DNA of 15,227 nucleotides from Azotobacter paspali (GTDB lineage: Bacteria > Pseudomonadota > Gammaproteobacteria > Pseudomonadales > Pseudomonadaceae), in NCBI RefSeq assembly GCF_042434745.1, contig NZ_JBHLSS010000059.1; one strand, written 5' to 3'. Both the position numbers and the translations under genes were made by a program. This document shows positions 1 to 8,200 of this stretch, piece by piece; within the stretch, counting starts at the first letter, position 1; each line of letters opens with the position of its first letter. The notes below the pieces were generated by a model, which made no database searches, was not told the origin of the DNA, and saw only the letters and a program-made list of their open reading frames with translations.

Positions 1-697
1 AGGCATTGTCATAGGAGTCACCCACGCTGCCCACCGAGGGCTCGACCCCAGCTTCAGCCAAGCGCTCGGTGTAGCGGATCGAGACGTACCGCACGCCACG
101 GTCGCTGTGATGGATCAGACTGCCCTGGCCGACCGGTCGGCGGGCATACGACGCCTGCTCCAACGCATCGAGTACAAAGTCGGTACGGGCTGAACTGGAC
201 ACGCGCCAGCCGACGATACGCCGGGCGAATACGTCGATGACAAAGGCCACGTAGATGAAGCCCTGCCACGTACTGACGTAGGTGAAGTCCGACACCCGGA
301 GCGCATTGGGCCGCTCGGCGCGGAACGGGCGGTTGACCTTGTCCAGTGGGCACGGGTTGGCCTTGTCGCGGGTCGTAGTCTTGACCGATTTGCCGCGTAC
401 GACGCCTTGTAGGCCCAGTCGCTGCATCAGCCGCTCCACCGTACAGCGCGCAACCCTCACACCTTCCCGCAGGAGTTGCCGCCAGACCTTGCGCACGCCG
501 TAGACCTGGAAGTTCTCCTCCCAGATCCGCTGGATATGCCTGCTCAGTACCTCGTCACGCCGTGCTCGCGAGGAATGCCGCTCAGGGTCGGCCTGGCCTT
601 GTGCATGGGCGTAGTGGGTCGACGGAGCAATCGGCAGTACCCGGCAGATCGGCTCGACTCCATAAACCTCACGATGGTCGTCGATGAACGCCTTCAT
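1..697 (-). CDS. IS3-family transposase OrfB (DDE integrase core), partial
   Basis: The start ATG is at 695-697 and overlaps the orfA stop as ATGA. The frame is then open for 232 codons to the window edge. The protein begins MKAFIDDHREVYGVEPIC and contains the first catalytic Asp in VSDFTYVSTWQG and the second in HHSDRG. The final Glu motif lies outside the window; in copy 2 it is in the ALAETINGLYK region. Two residues normally conserved in this family are changed: the Trp of NALWVSDF is Arg (TGG to CGG) and the Gln of DRGVQY is Arg (CAG to CGG). No frameshift or stop is seen in the visible part. OrfB is in the -1 frame relative to orfA, so it is made either by translational coupling at ATGA or by frameshifting. 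The sequence alone does not decide which. Confidence 0.88.
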   Translation of the reverse strand, partial: MKAFIDDHREVYGVEPICRVLPIAPSTHYAHAQGQADPERHSSRARRDEVLSRHIQRIWEENFQVYGVRKVWRQLLREGVRVARCTVERLMQRLGLQGVVRGKSVKTTTRDKANPCPLDKVNRPFRAERPNALRVSDFTYVSTWQGFIYVAFVIDVFARRIVGWRVSSSARTDFVLDALEQASYARRPVGQGSLIHHSDRGVRYVSIRYTERLAEAGVEPSVGSVGDSYDNA

Positions 698-1017
698 GGC
701 CTGAAGCGGCGGTCGAGCTCCGCCTGGGCAAAATACGCGGACGCCTTGCGCAAGATCTCGTTGGCCTGGCGCAACTCACGCACTTCACGCTCCAGCGCTT
801 TGATCCGCTCGCGCTCGCCGGTGGTCTGGCCTTCCCGTTTGCCCATATCGCGCTCGGCCTGGCGCACCCAGCGGCGCAGGGTTTCAGCGGTACAACCGAT
901 CTTGGCGGAAGTCGAGCGGATCGCCGCCCACTCCGACTCATGGTCGTCTTGATGCTCCAGCACCAGACGAACCGCTCGCTCGCGGACTTTCGGGGAGTAC
1001 TTCGTCGTTGTCTTCAT
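694..1017 (-). CDS. IS3-family transposase OrfA (HTH DNA-binding subunit)
   Basis: This is a 107-residue protein beginning MKTTTKYSPKVRERAVRLVL, the typical Tnp_1 helix-turn-helix start. It contains the CTAETLRRWVRQAERD recognition region, followed by a Leu/Glu-rich coiled-coil stretch (ERIKALEREVRELRQANE) and the usual KASAYFAQAELDRRF end. The family role is to bind the terminal repeats and to assemble with OrfB. It is complete, unlike orfA of copy 2, which lacks the first 20 or so codons. A GAGAGG/GGAG run lies just upstream of the ATG. Confidence 0.92.
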   Translation of the reverse strand: MKTTTKYSPKVRERAVRLVLEHQDDHESEWAAIRSTSAKIGCTAETLRRWVRQAERDMGKREGQTTGERERIKALEREVRELRQANEILRKASAYFAQAELDRRFRP

Positions 1018-1039
1018 GGCTCCATCCTCTCAAGAGTGG

Positions 1040-1067
1040 GAGCCTCCGGGAAAGCCGGGGCGGTTCA
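1040..1067. repeat. Terminal inverted repeat of IS3 copy 1 (right end)
   Basis: Read on the minus strand, this begins TGAACCGCCCCGG and ends CCGGAGGCTC. It matches the opposite end of copy 2 at 10696-10724 (TGAATCGCCCCGG, then CCGGAGGCTC), which fixes the element boundary at 1067. The target duplication cannot be read because the other end is outside the window. Confidence 0.8.
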
Positions 1068-1283
1068 GAACAATGCCTGAAAGGGCTCGGGGGAAAGGCC
1101 TGTTATACGAAAGGTCTTGTGCTTCTCCAGTCGGCCACTGCCTGCTGAGTGCACTATCCGTTTCTTGCTGTCAGATACGTTGTCTACGGAACGACGAATT
1201 CGGCGCTGGGGGCATGGGACCATTCCCGAAGCTGTAAAAACAGTGGTGACGTGTTCCAGGTCGCGAATGATGAGCCGCCGCGG

Positions 1284-1311
1284 CGTTGGCTGCCCAATTG
1301 CCCAGCCAACG
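1284..1311. repeat. 9-bp inverted repeat (hairpin) in the intergenic stretch
   Basis: CGTTGGCTG (1284-1292) and CAGCCAACG (1303-1311) are perfect reverse complements separated by 10 nt. Neither side is followed by a T-tract, so it is not a classical terminator. It could be an operator, a transcript-stabilising hairpin or chance. Confidence 0.45.
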
Positions 1312-1499
1312 AGCGTCGATGATCAAATGCGATGAGGCTATGAGCGTTTTTACACACTCTGGGCCAATAGCTGTCAAGGCCAACAACTCACAGCTGCCGC
1401 CTGGCTGCGCGGGGCCTTTGCCTCTAACGAAGAACTCCGGATAACAGCACGGCCAAGAATCCTGGCGAATTCCACAACACGGTGTCATGCGGTACTACT

Positions 1500-1528
1500 T
1501 AGCAACATCGAGGATGTTAATAACGCTA
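1500..1528. repeat. Small hairpin downstream of pepM
   Basis: AACATC and GATGTT (1504-1509 and 1513-1518) form a 6-bp stem with a 3-nt loop. Flanking TAGC and GCTA could add 4 bp with a bulge. It lies about 25-50 nt past the pepM stop in the direction of transcription. It has no proper T-tract, so it is a weak candidate for the operon's 3' end. Confidence 0.25.
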
Positions 1529-1551
1529 CAATCTTTTTATAAAACATTTGC

Positions 1552-2442
1552 TCAGCGTGTCCCGGGAATCAAATCCAGGATATCCTCAATGCCAAGACAG
1601 CGCTGCTCGACTTCCAGCGTCCGTCCATGCCTCAGAATATCCGTGGCCACTTCCCGCATGGCCATGTAGGCGCTGCGAAGCATGTGGTTGGCGTAGATCA
1701 CCACGTTGAAGCCTGCAGCCTGCAGTTCGTCAAAGCTCAGGTGGGCGTAGCTGGTAGGTACGCACACCAACGGCACATGGGCGCAGTGCTCACGGAAGCG
1801 CCGGGCAAATGCCAGGATCTCCCCGCCGTCTTTCTTGCGGCTGTGAATCATGATGCCGTCGGCACCCGCCTCGACATAAGCCAGGCAGCGCTGCAAGGCG
1901 TCGTCCATGCCCCGGTCCAGGATCAAGCTCTCGCAGCGCGCGATGATCATCGCCCCTTGAGGCCCGCTGCTCGCCCGCCCCAGGCGGATCTTCTGGCAAA
2001 ACCCGTCGACCGACTCCTGGACCTGACTGACCTCGTTGCCGAACAATGAGTTCTTCTTCAGGCCGCACTTGTCCTCGATCACTACGGCGCCGACGCCGGC
2101 GCGGTCCAGCATCTTGACGTGGATGGCGAAGTGCTCCGGCTTGCCGCCCGTATCGGCGTCGTAAATCATCGACAAGGTGCACACATCGAAGATCTCGCGA
2201 ATTCCCTGCAGCCGGTTGCTGGGGGATAGAATCTCGATGTCGGGCAAGCCGCGGTGGGTCGAATCGGTGAGTGAGCTGGACCAGACCGCGTCAAAGGCCA
2301 CGCTGTGGCCGGGGCTTGGCTCCAGACGCAATTGCTCTGCCAGCAAGGCCGAGATGGGGCTGTGCACCTCCAGGACCCGCAAGCAAGGCTTGCTGGCCAG
2401 CAAGGCGCGAAGGTTGGTTCGACGACTATCTGCTTCCTGCAT
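1552..2442 (-). CDS. pepM: Phosphoenolpyruvate phosphomutase (PEP mutase), C-P bond-forming enzyme
   Basis: The protein is 296 aa, of the isocitrate lyase/PEP mutase superfamily, and is predicted to convert PEP to phosphonopyruvate in the cytosol, the entry step of nearly all phosphonate pathways. The discriminating signature EDKCGLKKNS (residues 123-132) matches the EDK(x5)NS motif of true mutases. YDADTGG supplies the metal-binding Asp95 and Asp97, GLPD supplies a candidate nucleophile Asp68, and ARCES, IHSRKKD and VIYANHMLR match conserved family blocks. The length is normal for a single-domain mutase, with no fused decarboxylase or nucleotidyltransferase. The start ATG has a GAGGTG site 4 nt upstream. 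It is the last gene of the leftward set, 42 bp after the fumarase stop. Because the mutase equilibrium strongly favours PEP, a coupled second enzyme is required. The family call is strong; the product is unknown. Confidence 0.95.
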   Translation of the reverse strand: MQEADSRRTNLRALLASKPCLRVLEVHSPISALLAEQLRLEPSPGHSVAFDAVWSSSLTDSTHRGLPDIEILSPSNRLQGIREIFDVCTLSMIYDADTGGKPEHFAIHVKMLDRAGVGAVVIEDKCGLKKNSLFGNEVSQVQESVDGFCQKIRLGRASSGPQGAMIIARCESLILDRGMDDALQRCLAYVEAGADGIMIHSRKKDGGEILAFARRFREHCAHVPLVCVPTSYAHLSFDELQAAGFNVVIYANHMLRSAYMAMREVATDILRHGRTLEVEQRCLGIEDILDLIPGTR

Positions 2443-2456
2443 ACGACACCTCGTAT
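2441..2456 (-). promoter_or_regulatory. Hairpin covering the pepM ribosome-binding site and start codon
   Basis: On the minus strand ATACGA-GGTG-TCGTAT forms a perfect 6-bp stem with a 4-nt loop. The Shine-Dalgarno GAGGTG falls in stem and loop, and the AT of the start ATG falls in the stem. This could lower or gate pepM translation. The stem is short, so the effect is inferred. Confidence 0.4.
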
Positions 2457-2484
2457 ATGAAAAGGGGACCAGGCGGTTGCGACC

Positions 2485-3870
<1,386 letters not shown>

Positions 3871-3880
3871 AAGTGTCTCC

Positions 3881-3898
3881 TGGCATCGCGCGATGCCA
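3881..3898. promoter_or_regulatory. 18-bp perfect palindrome just upstream of the fumC ribosome-binding site
   Basis: TGGCATCGCGCGATGCCA is fully self-complementary and lies in the 64-bp gap between the HDO-1 stop and the fumC start. Its last base overlaps the A of the AGGAGA Shine-Dalgarno. As RNA it would fold into a tight GC-rich hairpin abutting the RBS; as DNA it could bind a dimeric protein. No T-tract follows, so it is not a normal terminator. Confidence 0.55.
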
Positions 3899-3934
3899 AA
3901 GCGGTGAAAAGGTTAAGGGCGATGCAGCGGGGCG

Positions 3935-4765
3935 CTACGGCGTGAGCACGGAGGCCATTTTCCCCAGGTGCTCGTAGGCGCGTACTACGTAGTCGTTAGA
4001 CAGCGCGGCGATGCGGCGATAGTTGACCGACTGGCCGGTGGCCTGGGTGTAAAGCGCGAGGGCGTCGGTGGCATGGCGGAAGTGCCGCGCCTCGACACTG
4101 CCACAGTGTACGCTGAGGAACGCGGCGATGCGGTGGGTTTCACCGGCCGCAAAGCCCCGGGACTCGCGCAGCCAGCGTTTCCACAACGGCGTCATCACGT
4201 TGTATTCGCCGGTATTGAACAGCTCGGTCAGCACCATCATCTCCAGGGCTTCGGTCAGGTCCGGCGCCAATGGCCGCTTTTCGCCCACCCAGGCGGAAAA
4301 CTCCTTGGTGATCAGATTCAGGTAACGATCCTGCAGGCGCCAGTCGTCCGACCCGCAAATTGCCGTGGCCATGCGTTGGTACAACTTCGAATGGTGCGGG
4401 TGGTTATGCATCTCCCCCAACCCCACGTCTTCGACGATGATCTCCCCGCAATGCCGCGCCGCTTCCAGCAACTGCAACCTGCTCTGGACCGTGGGCGTGG
4501 ACTTGGACAATTGCAAAATCCGCACAATGATGCTGGCCACTGCATGCGCTGCGCCGTCGGGGCTTCTCCAGCCGCAAAAGAAGGTACACAACGCGTCCGT
4601 CGACCAAGGGCGCGACGTCATGTATTGATACCGCTGGGTATAATCGTCCAGTAAGTCGGCGTGGTTGATGAAACCATCCAACAAGGCTTCCACCAAGTTG
4701 CGGTCGGTCACTTCCGCCAAGGCCTGGTGCACATAATCAATGAACAGCCCATTCGAATCGTCCAT
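3935..4765 (-). CDS. Haem-oxygenase-like diiron oxidase homologue (HDO-1)
   Basis: The protein is 276 aa. I chose the ATG at 4763-4765 (MDDSNGLFIDYV), which has GGGAG 5 nt upstream; the longer frame to 4936 overlaps the preceding gene and has no such site. It resembles the iron-containing redox / haem-oxygenase-like (HDO) fold, an all-helical family whose members oxidise amino acids, amines or fatty acids using an Fe2 centre. Candidate metal residues are Glu112/Asp113 and His124/His125 (VEDVG...HPHHSKLY), Glu181 or Glu187 (ELFNTGE), and His220, Glu225 and His228 (HCGSVEARHFRHA). These positions recur in the HDO-2 paralogue. The spacing of the last motif (H-x4-E-x2-H) is one residue longer than the H-x3-D-x2-H I recall for CADD-like enzymes, so ligand assignment is tentative. 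It starts 28 bp after the aminotransferase stop. The substrate is unknown; phosphonoalanine or a related amino acid is a guess. Confidence 0.78.
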   Translation of the reverse strand: MDDSNGLFIDYVHQALAEVTDRNLVEALLDGFINHADLLDDYTQRYQYMTSRPWSTDALCTFFCGWRSPDGAAHAVASIIVRILQLSKSTPTVQSRLQLLEAARHCGEIIVEDVGLGEMHNHPHHSKLYQRMATAICGSDDWRLQDRYLNLITKEFSAWVGEKRPLAPDLTEALEMMVLTELFNTGEYNVMTPLWKRWLRESRGFAAGETHRIAAFLSVHCGSVEARHFRHATDALALYTQATGQSVNYRRIAALSNDYVVRAYEHLGKMASVLTP

Positions 4766-4781
4766 GTTCGCTCCCGGTTTT

Positions 4782-4801
4782 ATTATTGTTTGCTCAATAA
4801 T
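4782..4801. promoter_or_regulatory. 7-bp inverted repeat at the aminotransferase/HDO-1 junction
   Basis: ATTATTG (4782-4788) and CAATAAT (4795-4801) form a perfect AT-rich stem with a 6-nt loop. On the coding strand it includes the aminotransferase stop codon and ends about 11 nt before the HDO-1 Shine-Dalgarno. It may modulate coupling between the two genes or be a processing site. Confidence 0.4.
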
Positions 4802-6035
4802 TGTCCGCGCGTTCCACCAATCCCAGGAACTGCACGAAACGGTGCATGCCCTCTTCCAGCTCCTCAGGCTCCAGCGCATAGGAAATCCTGATACTGGAAG
4901 GGTCACCACAGCCAGACCCGGGCACGACCGCGACATGGGCTTGGGTCAACAGCAGTTCACTCAGGTGATCGACGTCCCTGATTTGCTCCCCCCGATACAA
5001 CTCGCCCAGCCACGGGGTAACGTCGATGTACAGGTAAAAGGCGCCTTCGGCGGGTGCGTAGGCCACGCCTGGCAGCGGGTCCAGGTAACTGCGCGCCTTG
5101 TCCAGCTGGCGCTGCAAAAAGGGCGCGAGCTGGTCAGCGAACGCCTGGCTGCCGGCGGTGACGGTGGCCAGCGCAGCGTACTGCGACAGGCTGCTGGGGT
5201 TGGAGGTGGTGTGCCCTTGCAGGTTGTGCATCGCCGAGATGACCTGGGCCGGCGCACAGGCATACCCCACCCGCCAGCCAGTGACGGCCTGGCTCTTGGA
5301 AAACGAATCGACCAGCACTGTCTGGGGCTTCAGGGCGGGGCACAACGACAGAATGTTGTGATGCACGCAACCGGGCCGGGTGAGGCTGCGATAACATTCG
5401 TCGAACAGCACCCACAGCCCATGCTCCAGCGCCAACTCGGCGATCCCGGCCAACTGCTGGCGTTGATACACCGTGCCGGTGGGATTATTGGGGGTGTTGA
5501 TCACCAGCATTCGCGTGCGGGGGGTGATGGCCGTCTGCACCGCGCGGCGGGTCAGGCGATAGTCATCCTGCCGGGTATCCACCGCCACTGGGATAGCCCC
5601 TGCCAGGCGAACCTGGGTAGGAAAGGTCTCCCAGTGCGGGGTGGGCACAATGACCTCGTCCCCCGGGTCCAGCAACACCATGCAGGCATTGAACAACGCC
5701 TGCTTGGCCCCTGCGGTCACCGCTACTTCGCTGGCCGTGAAGGTGACGCCGGTGCGTTCCGATACACGCTGGGCCAACACTTCACGCAAGCGCGGCAGGC
5801 CCAGCGGCGGGGTGTAGCGGTTGCGTGCCTGGTGAATGGCGTCAAGGGCGCCGGCCTTCATTTCAGCACAGGCATCGAATGACAATTCGCCAGCGGCGAA
5901 GTTGATAACGCGCGCCCCACTTTCTTTCAGCGCATTGGCCTTGCTGCGCATGCTCGACGTGCCGGGTGGGTTTAATTGAAGTGCGCGTTGCGACAGTGAA
6001 AACCGAGAAGCCGATACTTCCTTATTATTATTCAT
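4794..6035 (-). CDS. PLP-dependent class I/II aminotransferase (aspartate-aminotransferase-like)
   Basis: The protein is 413 aa, fold type I, close to the bacterial AAT subgroup I-gamma. Motifs in order are VTAGAKQALFNA (cofactor phosphate pocket), INTPNNPTG with Asn184, FDECY with Asp212 and Tyr215, SFSKSQAVTGWRVGY with PLP lysine Lys247, and SSIRISYA with the carboxylate-binding Arg383. The family's GEPDF substrate loop reads GELSF here (residues 49-53), a departure next to the active site that may reflect a changed side-chain pocket. Aspartate-type aminotransferases are known to accept phosphonopyruvate, an oxaloacetate analogue. In this setting the likely reaction is phosphonopyruvate to phosphonoalanine, which would pull the mutase reaction. 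The start ATG has only a weak GGGA site. A 109-bp gap with nested repeats precedes it. Confidence 0.9.
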   Translation of the reverse strand: MNNNKEVSASRFSLSQRALQLNPPGTSSMRSKANALKESGARVINFAAGELSFDACAEMKAGALDAIHQARNRYTPPLGLPRLREVLAQRVSERTGVTFTASEVAVTAGAKQALFNACMVLLDPGDEVIVPTPHWETFPTQVRLAGAIPVAVDTRQDDYRLTRRAVQTAITPRTRMLVINTPNNPTGTVYQRQQLAGIAELALEHGLWVLFDECYRSLTRPGCVHHNILSLCPALKPQTVLVDSFSKSQAVTGWRVGYACAPAQVISAMHNLQGHTTSNPSSLSQYAALATVTAGSQAFADQLAPFLQRQLDKARSYLDPLPGVAYAPAEGAFYLYIDVTPWLGELYRGEQIRDVDHLSELLLTQAHVAVVPGSGCGDPSSIRISYALEPEELEEGMHRFVQFLGLVERADNY

Positions 6036-6052
6036 AGTATCCCTGCAAGCCT

Positions 6053-6127
6053 GCCTGCCTTTAAAGTCGCTGGCGGGTTAATGAGCGCCAGTACCATGAC
6101 ATTCTGGTGACAAGCTGGAAGGCAGGC
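6053..6127. promoter_or_regulatory. Nested inverted repeats in the MFS/aminotransferase gap
   Basis: The outer arms GCCTGCCTT (6053-6061) and AAGGCAGGC (6119-6127) are perfect complements 57 nt apart. Inside them CTGGCG (6070-6075) and CGCCAG (6086-6091) form a second stem. This 109-bp gap is the longest in the leftward set, so it may hold an attenuator, an internal promoter or a processing site. No T-tract is seen on the coding strand. Confidence 0.5.
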
Positions 6128-6144
6128 CAATACTCTTTCTGTCG

Positions 6145-7365
6145 TTATTGATACTTGCCGCCGGCTGAATCCAGGCCTTTCTGCACCCACCAGGCCAAGG
6201 GCAAGGTCAGTAGCAATAATGCCGCCAGGGCCACTACCGCGAATGGAATACCCGTGAGATCGCCCAGGCGGCCAAACAGCACCGGCGCCAACGCGCCGCC
6301 ACCGATGGTGCCGGTGTAGAACAATGAAAAGGCGTGGTCACGCTTGCCCGCCCCCGCCAGGTCTGGCACCGCGCCATACAGCACCGAGGAGGTGCCATTG
6401 AGGGCCAGCCCCAGCAACGGCAACACCGCCATCAGCCCCAGATAGGGCAACACCAGGGCCAGCAGAATCAAGGCGGCCGTAGTGGACTCCGTCAGCCATA
6501 CGGTTTTCATCATGCCGATACGCGCCCCCAGATAGCCGCACAGCAGCTTGCCGAACGCACCGCCGATGAACAGCAGCGTTAGGGCCAGGCCGATACCCGC
6601 CGTGCCTGCACCCTTGGCTTGCAGCAGAAACGGCAGGAATGTGAGGAAACCCATGCGCACCGCGCTGTCCAGGGTGCCGGTGAGGATCATTGCCCGTAGC
6701 CCGCTGGCAGACCCACTGCCGGCACCGCCCTTGGCGGTCTTTGCCCTGGCAGTGGCGATGTCCGCGGGAATCAGCCACCACAGCCCGGCCGCCACGGCCA
6801 GGCCCAGCACGCCGACCCCGAGTACGCTGGCGCGCCAGCTGGCCACCGTGAGCAGTAGGCCGACCATGCCGGGCACCAGGGTCTTGCCGATGTCGCCGGC
6901 GAAGTTGTACTGCGACAGCGCCTGCTTGACCCCACCCCCGGGCTCATAGGCATCGGAAATCAATGAAGACGCCAGCGGGTGCTGGGTGCTGGCACCCAGC
7001 CCGCCCAGCACCAGCGCCAATAGCAGCACCCCCAGCCCGCCGGCGCAACCGACCAGCAGGTAGGCCAGCGCCGCCAAGGCCGTGCCGCCGACCAACAGGC
7101 GCTTGCGCCCCCAGCGGGCAGCCGTGCGGCCAGCCAGCAGCTGGAAGCCGGCCATCATCGCCGAATAGGCGCCCCGCAGCAGCCCGACCTGGGCATAGCT
7201 CATGGCGAACTGCGCCTGCCACACCGGCAGCAGCACATAGATGACGTCGGTGAGGCCGTCGTGGATGGCGTGGGCCGTGCAACCGGCCAGCAAGGCCCGG
7301 CGGCGCGCGGGGGACTGGGCGCAGGCAAGCGACGGCGTGGGCGAAGGGTAGCTGAGTTCAGTCAT
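6145..7365 (-). CDS. MFS exporter, fosmidomycin-resistance (Fsr)-like
   Basis: This 406-aa inner-membrane protein has about 12 hydrophobic segments. It has the MFS signature loop after the second segment (GRTAARWGRKRLLVGG) and Fsr-group-like blocks such as HAIHDGLTDVIYVLLPVWQ, QHPLASSLISDAYE and SQYNFAGDIGKTLVPG. Known Fsr proteins export the phosphonate antibiotic fosmidomycin, so in a PEP-mutase cluster the natural reading is export of, or self-protection against, the phosphonate product. The ATG lies 4 nt after the HDO-2 stop without a strong Shine-Dalgarno, so translation is probably coupled to HDO-2. It is intact, in contrast to the other MFS gene of the cluster. The MFS call is firm; the subgroup is from recall of motifs and the substrate is inferred. 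Confidence 0.88.
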   Translation of the reverse strand: MTELSYPSPTPSLACAQSPARRRALLAGCTAHAIHDGLTDVIYVLLPVWQAQFAMSYAQVGLLRGAYSAMMAGFQLLAGRTAARWGRKRLLVGGTALAALAYLLVGCAGGLGVLLLALVLGGLGASTQHPLASSLISDAYEPGGGVKQALSQYNFAGDIGKTLVPGMVGLLLTVASWRASVLGVGVLGLAVAAGLWWLIPADIATARAKTAKGGAGSGSASGLRAMILTGTLDSAVRMGFLTFLPFLLQAKGAGTAGIGLALTLLFIGGAFGKLLCGYLGARIGMMKTVWLTESTTAALILLALVLPYLGLMAVLPLLGLALNGTSSVLYGAVPDLAGAGKRDHAFSLFYTGTIGGGALAPVLFGRLGDLTGIPFAVVALAALLLLTLPLAWWVQKGLDSAGGKYQ

Positions 7366-7369
7366 GGGC

Positions 7370-8200
7370 TCAAACCAAGCATTGGGCGCAATCGCGCATC
7401 ACTGCGGCCTTGCGCTGCAAGTACTGCACGAACAGCTCCTGGGCGGAGTTCTTGACCACGGCAATGCCCATGGCATCGGCGAACTCTTCCACGGCCGCCA
7501 TGGCATGGGCGAAGTGATTGCTTTCGGTGCCGCCGGTGTGCACGGTCACCCATGCCAGGGTAGCCCTAACCCTGGCAGGGGGCACGCCCATGTCGCGTTC
7601 GAACCACTGTTTGAACATCGGGTGGATCAGTTCCACTTCACCATGGGTGTAGACCTCATGCACCAGGGTGGTCAACAGCCCCTGCAACAGGTCACGGTCG
7701 CGCAGGCGCTGGACGTCGGTCCAGTCCTTGAAGGCCTGTGCGCAAGGCAGGCAGTTTTCCTTGAGCAGCCACTGGTCATCACCACACAGCGGCGTCGCCA
7801 TGTTGTAGAACAGATCTGCGTGCAACGTGTTGCCCAGCGCGCCCAAATCTTCGTCGGTGATGCGGTTCAAGCTGGTGCAGACCTGGTAGAGACGGCAAGC
7901 CGCTTCGCTGCCCTGTTCGGAGCGGGCTAGCAGGGTAATGCGGTTGGCCAGGCCCGAGACACTGGCGGCCGAGTTGTTGGTCTTCGACCAGCTGGCGAAG
8001 AACCGGCGCAACGGCGCGGCACCATGAGCGCGTGCTGTGAGCGCCTGGAACGCCTCCTCGATCTCCACCAGCGCTGCCTCCTGGCTCCGGAAGGCATCCA
8101 TCAACGCTTGCTTCAACACCCCCGCCTGCATCAATTGCAGCACCGGTTCTACTACCTTCAACAACTGGCTTTGCTGGGCCAGCGGATTGCTCACGGTCAT
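7370..8200 (-). CDS. Haem-oxygenase-like diiron oxidase homologue (HDO-2)
   Basis: The protein is 276 aa, exactly the length of HDO-1 and clearly its paralogue. Shared blocks are E-D-[LV]-G followed by a His (here DEDLG, His127), MAT-x2-CG-x-D-x-W, E-[LV]-[FY]-x2-GE (Glu182, Glu188), and H-x2-G-x2-E-x2-HF-x-HA (His221, Glu226, His229). The rest of the chain has diverged strongly, so the two probably act at different steps or form a heteromeric pair. The start ATG overlaps the ancestral stop of the upstream MFS gene as ATGA, with AAGGA about 10 nt upstream. As that gene is now frameshifted, ribosomes no longer arrive in its original frame, which may lower HDO-2 expression. The chemistry is unknown; family precedents are N-oxygenation, oxidative decarboxylation and C-C cleavage of amino acids. 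Confidence 0.78.
   Translation of the reverse strand: MTVSNPLAQQSQLLKVVEPVLQLMQAGVLKQALMDAFRSQEAALVEIEEAFQALTARAHGAAPLRRFFASWSKTNNSAASVSGLANRITLLARSEQGSEAACRLYQVCTSLNRITDEDLGALGNTLHADLFYNMATPLCGDDQWLLKENCLPCAQAFKDWTDVQRLRDRDLLQGLLTTLVHEVYTHGEVELIHPMFKQWFERDMGVPPARVRATLAWVTVHTGGTESNHFAHAMAAVEEFADAMGIAVVKNSAQELFVQYLQRKAAVMRDCAQCLV

Larger units (their letters stand above)
1..1067 (-). mobile_element. IS3-family insertion sequence, copy 1 (cut by window start)
   Basis: This is a two-gene IS3-type element read leftward. It has an orfA with an HTH domain and an orfB with a DDE integrase core, and a right-hand terminal inverted repeat at 1040-1067 whose outward end is TGAACCGCC on the minus strand. 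The element continues past position 1. By comparison with copy 2 (position 1 here matches 10941), about 200 bp of orfB plus the left inverted repeat lie outside the window. Copies 1 and 2 are clearly related over their whole shared length but differ by many substitutions and a 14-bp indel, so they are cousins and not a recent duplication. Two substitutions at normally conserved orfB positions suggest this copy may be weakened. The IS name and subgroup are not assigned. Confidence 0.9.
1068..1551. other. Intergenic stretch with no recognisable gene
   Basis: This stretch lies between the IS3 end and the 3' end of the PEP mutase gene. Short open frames exist on both strands, the longest about 105 codons on the minus strand at 1171-1488. 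None has a recognisable motif, a convincing start site or family-like composition. The half nearest pepM is more AT-rich (about 1480-1550). Two hairpin-forming repeats are listed separately. It may be eroded former coding DNA; I cannot identify a parent gene. Confidence 0.6.

Noticed and set aside
1232..1243. CTGTAAAAACAG resembling a LexA box
   Set aside because: The spacer is 4 nt instead of the 8 nt of the gammaproteobacterial LexA consensus, and there is no adjacent gene to control.
1171..1488. 105-codon minus-strand open frame downstream of pepM
   Set aside because: It has no motif, no convincing RBS and an unusual composition, so it is not reported as a gene.
4766..4936. Longer N-terminus for HDO-1, starting at 4936
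   Set aside because: It would overlap the aminotransferase 3' end by over 140 bp, has no RBS, and the added residues resemble no domain. The ATG at 4765 has a good RBS and gives the same length as HDO-2.
4740..5882. Long plus-strand open frame (380 codons) opposite the aminotransferase
   Set aside because: It is a mirror of the aminotransferase, with no family features and no plausible RBS. The minus-strand gene is unambiguous.
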